A stretch of 64,000 nucleotides of DNA. It comes from Pisolithus tinctorius (lineage: Eukaryota; Basidiomycota; Agaricomycetes; Boletales; Pisolithaceae). Where the stretch lies: contig JANFAH010000052.1 of NCBI GenBank assembly GCA_024663395.1, positions 1 to 64,000 of the forward strand, given 5' to 3'. Below the pieces are notes generated by a model. It saw nothing but the letters and a program-made list of their open reading frames with translations, was not told the origin of the DNA and searched no databases. A program made the position numbers and the translations under genes. This document shows positions 11,106 through 22,075 of this stretch, one piece after another (within the stretch, counting starts at the first letter, position 1; the number at the start of each line of letters is the position of its first letter).

Positions 11106-12440
11106 AAGACCCCATGGTCCAAACGGCACTTCGCACCATTGAAAACGTCGACATGCCACTCCCATTTAAATCCCACCTCACTGATTGGAGATTTGACAGT
11201 GGAGTGTTACTTTACAAAGACCAGGTGTATATCCCCGATGACCCTATCCTCCGTCGGACTGTCGTGTCCAACCATCATGACCACCCTCCGCCGGCCACCC
11301 CAGTGTCCTGAAAACCCAACAACTCGTTTCTTCCAAGTTTTGGTGGCCTGGACTCACATCCTTTGTCCGAAAATACGTTGAAGGCTGTACTGTGTGCCAG
11401 CAAAATAAAGTAAATACTCACCCCACGACACCACCCCTTACGCCTATTGCCTCCACCTCGACCCGTCCCTTCCAACAGATCTCTTGCAATCTAGTCACTG
11501 ACCTACCTGTGTCTAATGGTTATGATTCCCTCTTGGTTGTGGTAGACCATGGGCTTACAAAGGGGGTAATTTTGTCACCCACAAAGAAAACCGCCTCTGC
11601 TGCTGACATCGCAGCACTGTTTTTCAAAAGGGTCTACTCCCACTTCGGGTTGTATGACAAAATCATATCTGATCAAGGTCCTCAATTTGCTTCTGTGTTT
11701 GCTAAAGAACTTGCATCCCTTTTGGGATACTCCCTCGCCTTGTCAACGGTGTATCACCCACAAACTGATGGAGAAACAGAATGCGTAAACCAAGAAGTGG
11801 AGACCTATCTCTGCATCTTTTGCCAAAATGACCCCACCTCATGGGTGAACAACCTACCAATGGCTGAGTTCACGCATAACCATCGCCCACACTCCGTCAC
11901 TCATCAATCTCCGTTCTACCTCATGTATGGATATGAACCGAAACCCCTTCCATCCCTGATCACGGAAACCCACCTTCCCGCCACCGAGTCTAGACTCGAG
12001 GAACTCCGAAAAGCTAGAGAAGAAGCCCTTGCGGCCCATGATCTAGCCAGAAAAACTATGAAAGACCGCTCGTCGCGACCCTTCACCCCATTCCAGAAAG
12101 GTGATAAGGTGTGGCTGGAAGCACGAAATTTGAAATGTTCCTATGAGAATAGGAAGCTCGCACCCAAATGAGAAGGACCCTTCACAATCTCCGATGTCCT
12201 ATCTCCGATTACGTATCGCCTTGCAATCCCTGCGCGATGGAAGATCCATAATGTTTTCCACACTTCTCTCTTATCGCCCTATCACGAAAATGACGTTCAT
12301 GGACCGAACTTCCCAGCTCCTCCACCTGACCTTATCAATGAGGAGGAAGAGTACAAGGTTGAGGCGATAGTCGGCCACAAGAAGTCTGGCTGCAGACACG
12401 CCTTTTTAATCAAGTGGAAAGGCTACCCTTCTTCTGAAAA
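11105..12440 (+). pseudogene. Integrase of the chromovirus
   Basis: The zinc-binding region includes CTVCQQNK near 11386 (HHCC type, histidine part in another frame near 11270-11310). The core shows DQGPQFASVF near 11671 and GETECVNQ near 11770, giving the second acidic residue and the glutamate. At the place of the first catalytic aspartate (usually DLVTDLP) the codon at 11488-11490 is AAT, giving NLVTDLP. A TGA at 12169-12171 stops the frame just before a conserved GPF block; the same frame then runs on through the chromodomain. Confidence 0.9.
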
Positions 12441-12480
12441 CTTGTGGCAAAAAGAGTCACACCTTGAACATGTGGATAAT
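12340..12480 (+). other. Chromodomain at the integrase C-terminus
   Basis: The segment contains EAIVGHKK, FLIKWKGYPSSENLWQ and ESHLEHVDN, the aromatic and acidic pattern of chromodomains. It is in frame with integrase through the TGA at 12169. Chromodomains in this clade direct integration to marked chromatin, which fits the repeat-rich location. Confidence 0.9.
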
Positions 12481-12579
12481 ACGCTCTCTGCCTATAAGAA
12501 ACGGTTCCCCAGAGACTTCTCCCTCCAGAAACAACCCACTCGACTTTCCACTCATACTGTCAGAAACATCACTCTTGAA

Positions 12580-13584
12580 ATGCCTCCTCGTCATTACACC
12601 TACCCTCGTGAACCCTCTCACCGTCACACTCCATTTGCTCGTCGACAACAACAGCCCGCTAGCGATCAGATGATCGCCTCCTACCGACTCTTCATTGCTG
12701 ACCCCGCTGTTGTCAGCACCGTTTACCATGAGGTGGACGAGGACTCTCCACTCAACCTCATATATCACACTACCATCCAAGCCCTTCAGCTTGAGGAACT
12801 TTTCCGTTATGTCAACCGCCAGAACCCCCTTCTGTCCCCTGCCTGTACCATCCTGAATGAAATCACTGTCCAACAGGTTCCCCTTTTACTTAGACTTTTC
12901 AATGTCCTTGGAGGCGCAGACCTCATTTTCAATGTCCGTCAACACCCTACGTTGATCGCTCCCCCTCCTCCTGGGTCTAGAAGACCCTCGACTGCAACCT
13001 CTCCTCTGGTTTCCTCCGTGTCATCCTCCCCTCCAGCATCATCACCATCGTCGTCCTCCCACTCTTCCTGCTCTCTCCGAAGAGCCAATAGACCTTGTGC
13101 CTGCTGCTTGTCAGGCCCTAACCCTCAACCCTGCAAGTCTCACGACTCTCTGTCTGAAGTAGACCCTGAGACGGCCTTTGGCATCTCCCATGCTGAACTC
13201 GACTACACGTTAAACATCGTCGAAACCCTTGCACAGTTGCCACCGACTCCTGTGCTGAATGCCATGACAGAGTTCGATAGACCCCTTACTCCGTCCAATC
13301 CACACTATCATCAAGCGTGTTATGTCTGCCGCCGTCTAGGCCATATCCGCGTCAATTGTGGACTGTATGAATGTCCCCTTTGCCATGCCACTCGTCCTGG
13401 GCATACTCAAGCCCAGTGTCCCTCCATATGCCCTCATTGTCCTTTACAGGACAGGATAGCTACCCCCGCCTTGGTAGATGATCGTACCCTCGTCGGGAGC
13501 GAGGATAACGACTTATACAACAATGATTTTGATTTTGACGACTCCGCCATCAGTAACATGACCGGAGAACCTTACAGAGAGTAG
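12580..13584 (+). CDS. Extra C-terminal region with zinc knuckles, downstream of the chromodomain
   Basis: The frame continues about 360 codons after the chromodomain to a TAG at 13582-13584, with an internal ATG at 12580 (MPPRHYTYPREP). It has a Pro/Ser-rich stretch near 12960-13075, then CYVCRRLGHIRVNC (C-X2-C-X4-H-X4-C) near 13318, a related CPLCHATRPGHTQAQC near 13375, and an acidic tail. It may be an extension of Pol or a separate small protein. A second nucleic-acid-binding module after integrase is not part of the usual chromovirus layout. I do not recognise a named family. Confidence 0.7.
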   Translation: MPPRHYTYPREPSHRHTPFARRQQQPASDQMIASYRLFIADPAVVSTVYHEVDEDSPLNLIYHTTIQALQLEELFRYVNRQNPLLSPACTILNEITVQQVPLLLRLFNVLGGADLIFNVRQHPTLIAPPPPGSRRPSTATSPLVSSVSSSPPASSPSSSSHSSCSLRRANRPCACCLSGPNPQPCKSHDSLSEVDPETAFGISHAELDYTLNIVETLAQLPPTPVLNAMTEFDRPLTPSNPHYHQACYVCRRLGHIRVNCGLYECPLCHATRPGHTQAQCPSICPHCPLQDRIATPALVDDRTLVGSEDNDLYNNDFDFDDSAISNMTGEPYRE

Positions 13585-13610
13585 TTGAAGTCGGGGACTT
13601 CAATGCTTAG

Positions 13611-13618
13611 AAAGGGGG
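13611..13618 (+). promoter_or_regulatory. Polypurine tract of the chromovirus
   Basis: AAAGGGGG lies three bases before the 3' LTR start at 13622. This is the expected site for plus-strand priming. Confidence 0.8.
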
Positions 13619-13621
13619 TAA

Positions 13622-14074
13622 TGTTACATTTCGCCCCTAGCTTTTCCTTTTCTGTTGTACAATTACCTTACTTTTGATCTGTTGGACTCATCTTCCTTTT
13701 AGAGCCATCTTCTCTCTGATCCGACAGCTCTCTATTCCCACCACTAGCGTTGCTAGCTTGTTACATGCCTAGGACATGTGTCGTCATTGTTCAACCAATG
13801 GCGTAGTTACCTCGGGTACATGCGGATGCCTCATGGTCCTCTCCTCTGTAGTATTTAAACTGCTGACTCAAGTCCTGGAAAGCCAGACTTGAGCTGCTCA
13901 ATCATACGCAGTGTTCTCAGAACTTCGCCCTCAGTGTCCCTTACAAGGACCACTCTTACCGGCATTGCCCTAAATCCTCTGTCGTTTACAGAGGTTACTG
14001 CAGCCATTGCTCAGTAGAAACCTTAGTCTGCGATTCGAGCTCTCCCTACGCCTTGACTTCGGTCGAGCGTAACA
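13622..14074 (+). repeat. 3' LTR of the chromovirus
   Basis: It is 453 bp, TGTTAC to GTAACA, and is followed directly by the target duplication CTGGC. It preserves the TATA-like box and the self-primer sequence. All substitutions relative to the 5' LTR lie at CpG sites, several of them mutated on opposite strands in the two copies. Confidence 0.95.
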
Positions 14075-14079
14075 CTGGC

Positions 14080-16735
14080 TAAGGCCAAGGACTGAATGAC
14101 TGACACTGCCTCAGCACAAGTGAGGACAGTGCAAATGTCTAACTGAAAAGATAAGAAGGAAACCTAACTACCATCAATAGTCAGTCCAGTATCAGCATTC
14201 CACTGTCAAGGACCAGGGTGCTGACTTGTTTGGCATATGACAGTATCTGCCTCTTAGGGTTGAGCCCTCAAGACCTGCCTGAAGGTTCATGAGGTTGGCA
14301 GTTATTGGCAGAAGACACATGTTACTCAGGGTTTTAAAAGGTGAGTTGGTTGTGCTGTTCTCCCTCAACTTCCATCCATCATCATGTCTACACACTGAGC
14401 AACCACCCCATACAGTGGCTCACAAAATTGTCCCAATGTTTGCAGGTTTTTCATTAATCACAGTGCAGACTGTGAACTATCATCATCTAGTCCAAGGTGT
14501 TTTTGGATGGATCAAAGCAGCTGGTCATGGCTTTCTCACAAGCCATATTACATAATATTTGGATAACAATTGGTGACAGAATACCTAAATGAAAATGACA
14601 GCTCATTGGGATGATTTTGGAACTTTATGCTACACAAGGGATGTAGTCCTTGGGAACACATAAAATGCTATAAGATGCTCCCCAGTGGTCTACTGAATGA
14701 TTTGTCAACAAGAAAATAATACAGTGAGTTTTCCACTATATAGTACCCTGTTATATGTAATACAATATGTCAATCTCACACTTAGAGTTTGTGATGGCAT
14801 ACTGAAGAAAATCCATACTTGAAGTTTAGCTCCTTTTCTACATGTTTGCTCAGGTTTGAAGTCAGAGCAAACATCTAATCATTGTGTAAACAATAAGTAT
14901 GGTTGAATAGCAGATGTTGTCCAAGATAGGAAGTTATGTCAACATGTACAGCACAGAGTGAAACTTTAAGTTCTGTCCTAATTGACATAACTGACAATAC
15001 ATGAAGTACAGCCAAAATTCCAGTAGCAAATTTTACTTCAAGTCTAGAATTAGTGTTCCTACACATGCCTACACTTGAAGTTTTGCCATGGCCTGTACTA
15101 ATCACCTGACAGTCACCTGTTCATCACCCAATGATTGCCCTGTGGTCACACAACAATCACCCAGTGTGATCATCTATTTTCATGTAGATGTTCTTAGTAT
15201 CTATTTGTATGTACATACACCACATTGGGTATCTGGTATCAGGCAATGGCTATCTCCATCCATGGAAATGGTTCCTCTGATACTTTCAGGCAGTCCTTTC
15301 ACAGTGACTAAGCCCAGCAAGCCAAATGGAATCATAGATAGACTGTGGTAAGCCCAGGACTGGAGTGCACAAAGTTTGGGGGTTTCCAGGTGCACAAATC
15401 CTCTCAATAGGCTTTGATCCTTGGGGTGCAAAAACAACATTGTTGATAAGTCTCTGGAGGTCAATAATATCAAGTTCCTGTTCAACATGGTGTTGCCATG
15501 CTATATTCTTAGCTTGGAGGATAGTCATGACATTATTGTCAATGTTGCTGTCCTTGGAACTCATCCCATGCTTGCCCAGTGTGTGGATCAGCTGCAGGAG
15601 CCATTGCCAAGTATGGAGATCACCTTTGCCATTCATGGAGTCTTTCTTGAGAGCAATGATATGTTCAAGAACAGCACATTGACATTGATATTTCTAAAAC
15701 AGGTTGAGTTACCAGTATGACAGCAAAATTAATGCCCTACATTTTTTGTCAAGTGGTCTGTCTGCTCTCTTTGAGTACCCAGGTTTGTTCCATTACCAAG
15801 CATTCTTCAATCTCAGCAGAAGTTTCTACTGTGCCCTTTGTTGTAATACATGGCTGAGCTTTCCACCATGTCATGCATAGATGTTTGTAGTGTTCATGTA
15901 GGATTTCCAACATGTAATCATTGGACTTCATTACAGGCCAGTGTTCTTCATCACCTCATCTCTGAAATTTGTTGAGAAGGTGGTCAATGATGAAAGAATT
16001 CCATGGCAAGGAATAGCCCTGTGTGAGGTCAAAAGTTGGTGAGTATGTGTCAGGTGGTGGACTGTCCTTGTGTTCATATGCATGGACATCATTGGGGGGG
16101 GGCATTTTGTTCAAAATAAATTCATGGTCCTGACTTATTTTGAGTTTTTCCTTGAAGAAGTGATGGACTTCACTCTATCACAGCTGGTTTAGCACATGAA
16201 CAGAATGAGCAATATGTCACTTACCAGTATAAGATCATGATGTCCTCATGGCTCTGTAGCCTTCTCTATCTCCACTTCTTTATCCACTTCTGTTTGTTTT
16301 TGAGGTGACTGCCATGACTGCCCTGTTCATGGCATATGATAGCACCATCACCAAGTACTTTCCAAAGTGCAGCTTCAACCCCCTTGGCAATCACCTCTGC
16401 CATTGATACAGGATCTCTGTTATTTGCTTGTGATACCTCAGGTTCTGAAGCAGTAGATCAGAACTCTTCATCATCAATAGGCTATTGATGGTGAGCTATT
16501 CATATCAAGTTGTATATTTCCTTACTTACCTCATGAGATATGCCAATGAGGTGGGTTCTTCATGAAACTGCTTGGGTTTGTTTGATCTTCTTGATAGTGT
16601 CCAAATATGGGGTTCATGCATGCCAGGGCAGTGGTGCAGTGGATGCTTGTCATGGTGTTTTCAGCTGGTTGTCCTGGCAGCTAGGAGACTCTGATTCAGC
16701 TGGAAGGCATGCTAGTTCAGCTTGAGATGCTGTTT
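14080..16735. other. CpG-poor decayed repeat DNA, unresolved
   Basis: No intact gene is visible. A minus-strand open frame at 15286-15636 contains APQGSKPIERI and GLPQSIYDSIWLAGL, which look like decayed protein-coding sequence, perhaps part of a retroelement polyprotein, but I cannot assign it. The rest is noncoding as read. Confidence 0.4.
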
Positions 16736-17260
16736 TCATTGTCTGAGGGCAGTCAGCATAGTCCAACAAACTACATAGTTTGTTCACTTACATGGAGTGA
16801 TGAGTAGTAACCTTGTCTGTGAAGAAAGCATGATGGACCTTGGATGAGCAGAGTGAAAGGTCTCCCTTGCAAGCCTTGATGATAGCTTCTCTGATAACAA
16901 AGTGTCCATGCTCTACAACTCCATTCACTTTTGAATTATATGGGGAGATGTGAATCTGTGGAATGGAATAGTGCTTCATGAGTTTCTCAAAGGCACCCTT
17001 GACCTTGCTGCCATTATCAGTGACAACCTGTGCAATAATGCCATAACAACAGAAGGCCTCTTCCCAGAAGAACTTAGCAAGACTGTCTGCATTAGCATGT
17101 CAAAGAGCACAACCTTCTGCAGTGAGGGAAAGATCATCTCAAGCTGCAACAAGATAGCAATATCCACAAGCTTTGGGCATGAGCATGATGTCAATTAAAC
17201 CTTCATGAAGATTCTAGGGGAAGTGGAAGTGGTGATGGGAACCTCTGCCTTATGAGTGCT
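16735..17260 (-). pseudogene. Decayed gypsy integrase core
   Basis: In several minus-strand frames I read AKFFWEE, VVTDNGSKVKGAFEKL, IHISPYNSKVNGVVEHGHF and REAIIKACKGDL. These are the acidic residue block, the NS-NG-E block and the downstream helix of Ty3/gypsy integrases common in mushrooms. Stops and shifts break the frame. It lies 3' of the RT/RNase H fragment, the normal pol order. Confidence 0.8.
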
Positions 17261-17739
17261 TTGGATCTGGCATTCATGGCAGGAATGGACATGATGGGTG
17301 ACATCTTGATAGAGCTGAGGCCAATAAAAGTGCTGTCTGATGGTCTGAAAGACTCCAAAGACTCCATGATGACTGAGTTCTTCATGAGCATGACTGAGGA
17401 TCTGTGCACAGAGATCTGGGTTGAAGATGACCTTAGCTGGAGGATGGGGACCTCAACATTTAAAGAGCTGGTCTCCACAAAGGAAGAGCTGGAGGATCTG
17501 TGAATGAAACACTTGCAAGCAGTATTGGAAGGGAATGGTGGTAGTCCTGTGGTTCAAAGGAAGTGGAGGACTCTACATAAAAGGACATCCTTGGATGTAT
17601 CATTGGACAGGAAGGATGGGAGGGTCATGACATTGTATGGAATGGGATGGGCATCTGTGAAAAGAATACTCTCCAACCACTCATCAGCTTCTTCGCATTG
17701 GCCTTGCCTTCTTCATAGTCCTCTTCAGTGGGCTGACAT

Positions 17740-18287
17740 CTAGAAAGTGCATCTGGGGCTTGATGTCAAATAGCAGGGACATGAACAAGCTTAAAGTCAA
17801 GGAGTAGGATACCCTCAATCCAGTGATTGATGGTCACATTAGGCTGAAGATCTGGATCATTGAGTATACCTTTGATGTGCTTCACATCAACCTCTACCCA
17901 TAGATGATGAACACTGTAGAGATATAGATGGTAGTGATGAAGTGCTCTGAAAAGACCATAGAGCTCAAGCTTAGGCTGACTGTAGTGAGATTCATGTTTG
18001 TTGATGGGGGCAATCCATAATGAGCAGGACATTTACAACCTTCATCATCATACTGAGACAGAATGAATCCAATGGCAACATTACTGGTATCAACAGAAAG
18101 AATGACTGGCAGGTCAGATGAGTAGTCAATGGGGCAAAGGGCAGGAGCAGATAAGACAGCAAGTTTCAAGGTGTCAAATGCATCTTGCTGGGCCTGACCC
18201 CAGACAAACAGAGCATTCTTGCAATAGAGATCAATAGTGGGCAAGCCAACTGTGAATAGTTTGCAATCTAGATGTGAACAGTACTGC
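17740..18287 (-). pseudogene. Decayed gypsy RT thumb and RNase H
   Basis: The minus strand encodes LFVWGQAQQDAFDTLK, APALCPIDYSSDLPVILSVD and SQPKLELYGLFRALHH, typical of RNase H in mushroom gypsy elements. It continues with VEVDVKHIKGILNDPDLQPN. The solo LTR at 18288-20080 separates it from the rest of RT. Confidence 0.85.
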
Positions 18288-20080
18288 TGTCACACACCAA
18301 AGGTGTTTGGTTGGGTGGACATGGATGCAGCTGATGAATGGAGATGAAGACCATAGCCCTCATGTGAAGAAGGACAGCCAGAAATGTCAGCAGTCATCCC
18401 TCACACAAGAATGAGTTGTCAATGCCAAAGAAAAAGAAAGGAAGCAAGTTAGGCACCAGTAGAAACTCTTAAGTGCCCATGTATGGCATTCTGGTTTTCA
18501 ACATATCTCTGCCATTTCTGCAGATACCAAAACCATTCCCACTCACTTGTAGTGCTCAGCCACATGATCCTACCTTCCAAAATTGGAGAGATCTGTGCAC
18601 TTCACATGTTTCTACAGCACTCCCTCCAAAAGACACTCATTTCACTAATTCCTCTGATATGGCCACCTCCACATCAATCATTCACTTGTCCACTTTGCTA
18701 GGGACCATGGCTATGTATATCTACCAGGAGTTTGACCAGCTTCCATCCTGAAGCATCCTGGTACATCCCATCCTCATCTGCCCCCTCTCAGCCCATCCAG
18801 CTTGGACAGTGCATTCTTTTTGTCAGTATGACCTCTAGGAGGATGTTCTTTGGTTGCCTCAGGTCTGTCACTCACTTAGAAAAGGCTTATGTGGTCATTT
18901 CAGTCTCTCCAGTCCAAGAAGCATATGGATCCTTCCTCCCTGCTCCCTGCAATTCTTCATACCAGTCTCATCTGTCATTCTTCCAAAATTGCAACAGCTA
19001 CAGTATAATCTACTGTTCTCCACTTCCCTGATTGCATCCATGATGAGTATGATGCCCATCTTGCCTCCTTGTTGCAAGATACAGCAGAAGATGCTCCCCC
19101 TTCATCCTCTTTTCCAACAGAGCCTCATTCATGAAGTTTTTATTTGCTTCACTGAGAGGATGGTTTGGGGGGGAAGTTGTGATCCCCTATGCTCCTGTCA
19201 CCCCACAGACCCCTAAAGCTTGACCCCTGTTGACATCTGACTCACACTGTCCACTTTTGGATGTACTATATTGGCATCAGATCAGCACTGCCTCTCTGTC
19301 ATCCCACCTTGGCCTAGAAGTGATCTCTTTGAGATGTGACATGCACAGCCTCCCCCTAATGTGATTCCAGTGTGCTTTCCCAGTTCCTGACATTACTTGA
19401 CTCATACTTTGACATTCTGACTGTCTTTGACTCACCTATTGCCAATACTTACCAATCTTTTGACCTTGCTTACTGATTCTTTGCTTTTTGGCTTACTTAT
19501 CCTTACCAATGCTCACCAATGCTTCTAAGACAATTACCCATCACTTACATTCCTTACTCATCAGTTACCAATCACTTACCAAGTGTTTGCACCCTGTTTT
19601 CCATAGGCAATGCCCCTGTACTGTATATAAATCACTGTACTTAGATAGCTGAATAAGAAGAAGACATCAGAGAGCCCCTCTTGCTTGCATTTTTCATCAT
19701 CACTCAGTAATTCATTCATCAGCCTCAATAGTTGAGACTTTATTAAGGGTCTAACTATTGTCTGCTTCACTTATTATCATCATCAATCAGCTTCACTCCA
19801 AGTCCTCCCTGAGCTCAGTGCAGCTTAGGACATCGAATTAAGTTGTCCTCCATCTTCTGTAGGCTGACAGCAGTCTACCCTATCACATCCTCTCACATTC
19901 CTGCTCCTTCTTCATCAGGAGCACCCCAACCCTCAGCACTCATCTTTGAGTGTTGTAGCTCAAAAAACCCTCCCAAATAAAAGGTTCTACCATCTAGGTA
20001 CCATAGGCACACCACCACTCTTTTATTGTCTTTTGTGTTGGTTTTGGTTGGTTTCCACCACTGAACCACACTTTGACTCA
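18288..20080 (+). mobile_element. Solo LTR, family LTR5, copy E
   Basis: The 1.79-kb unit starts TGTCACAC and ends TTTGACTCA. It is flanked by CTGC on both sides (18284-18287 and 20081-20084). A TATA-like GTATATAAA sits near 19622. It interrupts the minus-strand RT exactly where the family motif GLCGTV lies; the codon there now reads AGT (Ser), so the minus-strand target GCAG was probably GCGG. No internal retroelement genes are present, so it is called a solo LTR. Confidence 0.8.
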
Positions 20081-20760
20081 CTGCAGAGTCCTAGGAGTAA
20101 GCAAACATCTTTGGGAATGGTGAGTGTTGGCCAGTTGATGACCTTCTTCACCTTATCATCAGGAGAGTGACCATGAGGATGGCATGCTTGGCCAAGGATG
20201 ACAACATGAGGCTGGCAGATCTGAGATTTTGTGCCAGAGAACATTCCACCAGCATGAGTGAACCAATGCATTACCCTATGGACATCTACAGCATGTTCCA
20301 AATGAAGCAACAGATGCTGGATTCTTGGGTAATGTTTCAGCATTGCCATCAGCATCTTCATAACAAGTTGCAGGACCCTTGATGGGCAGGTCATTGATGA
20401 AAATGTTTGCAATGTGAGGGATTTCATCCTGTAGAATGAACACTGTACAATTCTGAAATTCCAACAGTGAGTTGGTGTAGCCTTGAGGCATGGCAGTATG
20501 GCACAGTAAGCAAGAGGTGTCATGAAGGATGTCAGATCTCAGCTATTGGGGTGGAGTTGGCATGCATCAAAACCCAAAATAGATCAAAGATATAGCACTG
20601 TTGACCAGCAAATGGCTCCATGAAGTCATGCTCTTGTCCACTACAAATCATTGATTCACCTTTTTGATGTGCCAAATGGTTTGTGTACATCAATTACTGA
20701 ATCAAAGCACATCACCACAGTTAAGAAACCTTGGTGCTGCTTGAACAAGTATAATGCCCT
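20081..20760 (-). pseudogene. Decayed gypsy RT palm
   Basis: Minus-strand frames contain IANIFINDLPIKGPATCYED, the place of the F/Y-x-D-D box (here reading FINDLPIKG), then GIRRFIW, HAGGMFSGTKSQIC and VKKVINWPT. These match the RT palm and connection region of mushroom gypsy elements. Upstream frames to about 21000 probably hold more RT but are heavily broken. Confidence 0.85.
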
Positions 20761-20999
20761 CAGACAAATCCTGCAAACCAACCAATGCACTTCTCAGCTT
20801 GCTGCAGCTTGTGCTGGTTTCAAAGCCTGAGGGATGCTGCCAGCTTCATCAACCCTATCATCCTCCACTGAATGGTATGTTCACAATTTTCTGTTATTTG
20901 GATAATAACCCTTACATTCCCACAGCCACTCCCCACTACAATACAGGTGTCAACCAGGTTGGGGGTGGGGAAAATAGTGATGTTGCACAGCATGAAGAT

Positions 21000-22075
21000 G
21001 GAGAGGTTTCAACCTTGGATGAGGATGATGACAACACAGGAATTGTGGATGAACACCTGGGTTGACACATTCAGACATGAAGCTCTCATGCACCCCTGGT
21101 GAGTGACATCATGCTGTCAATGCACCTGTTGGCTTGAGCATACTAACATGAACTCTTGTCAAGCTTGTAACTGTGCAAAGAATGCTCTCACACTGGCATT
21201 GAGCTGGGTATCCCTTCACTCCCTGGGTCATTGCTCAATTTATCTTTGAACAATCCACCAGATTCTACAATGCTGATCTTCCCACCATGTTACTCCCTTC
21301 ATGGTCATGTCAAGATTTTTCATTCAGCCACTGCACCTTCATAGTCCCAAGTGACCCAAGTGGTATTGGCAGCATGTGGTGCAAATACATTCATGCAATG
21401 CCTTCCTGGCATTGAGGTCCTGGACAGTATGACTGTGTCTTTGTGAGCACAGATGATACAAAGGAAGGAATGCTTGGCATGGACATTGCTCAAGTTTTGT
21501 GTCTTTTCTCTTTTGTTCACACCAATGGCCAGACATCCTGTGCACACTGATCCATTGGTTTGATTGAATTGCTGATGAACCCAACAAATTGACAGGTATG
21601 TGGATGGTTGCACCATCTTTTGTGGAGGACAGTTCACACCTTGCAGTAATACATATTGACAGTATCATTCATAGCACACATCTCCTACCAATTTTTGGGA
21701 CAAGTATGTCCCACCATATGTCAACTGTCACAATTCATTGGACATATTCCGCAGATTCTATGTCAATCATTTCACAGACCACCACATGTTCAAGCTGGCA
21801 TCATAATTCTTTTGTAACTTGCACTACTTGATTTACTTTAGAATTTATTGAGCTTATGGAGCTCTATGCCAAAACAGCCATAAGACCACTAAGATCCATA
21901 AGATGTGTGAGATAACAAAATTGGCTCTTTTGTCTTAATGTTCTCAACAAATGCAGCATGCTTAGCCCAGTGCCACAAGCAGTCACAAGTATGTTAAGCT
22001 GACATAAGTGTGTTTTAAGTACAAATAAGACTTTGTTAATTTCCTGATGTGTATTGTGTAATATTCATGTATGAC
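21000..22075. other. CpG-poor repeat remnant
   Basis: It has no assignable gene. A minus-strand frame at 21320-21668 is Cys/His-rich and could be decayed gag or protease linker. CpG frequency rises abruptly from about 22081, which I take as the border to ordinary chromosomal DNA. Confidence 0.4.

Larger units (their letters stand above)
7243..14074 (+). mobile_element. Complete Tf1/sushi-like chromovirus (Ty3/gypsy), 6.8 kb
   Basis: The element has LTRs at 7243-7696 and 13622-14074, a 5-bp target duplication CTGGC (7238-7242 and 14075-14079), a self-priming type primer binding site, gag, protease, RT, RNase H, integrase, a chromodomain and a polypurine tract. It sits in CpG-depleted DNA but is itself still rich in CpG, so it is younger than its surroundings. 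Several frameshifts, two in-frame TGA codons and a changed integrase residue make it non-functional as read. Confidence 0.95.

Noticed and set aside
15286..15636. Fragment as a DNA transposase
   Set aside because: The blocks APQGSKPIERI and GLPQSIYDSIW looked faintly familiar, but I could not assign them to a family with confidence.
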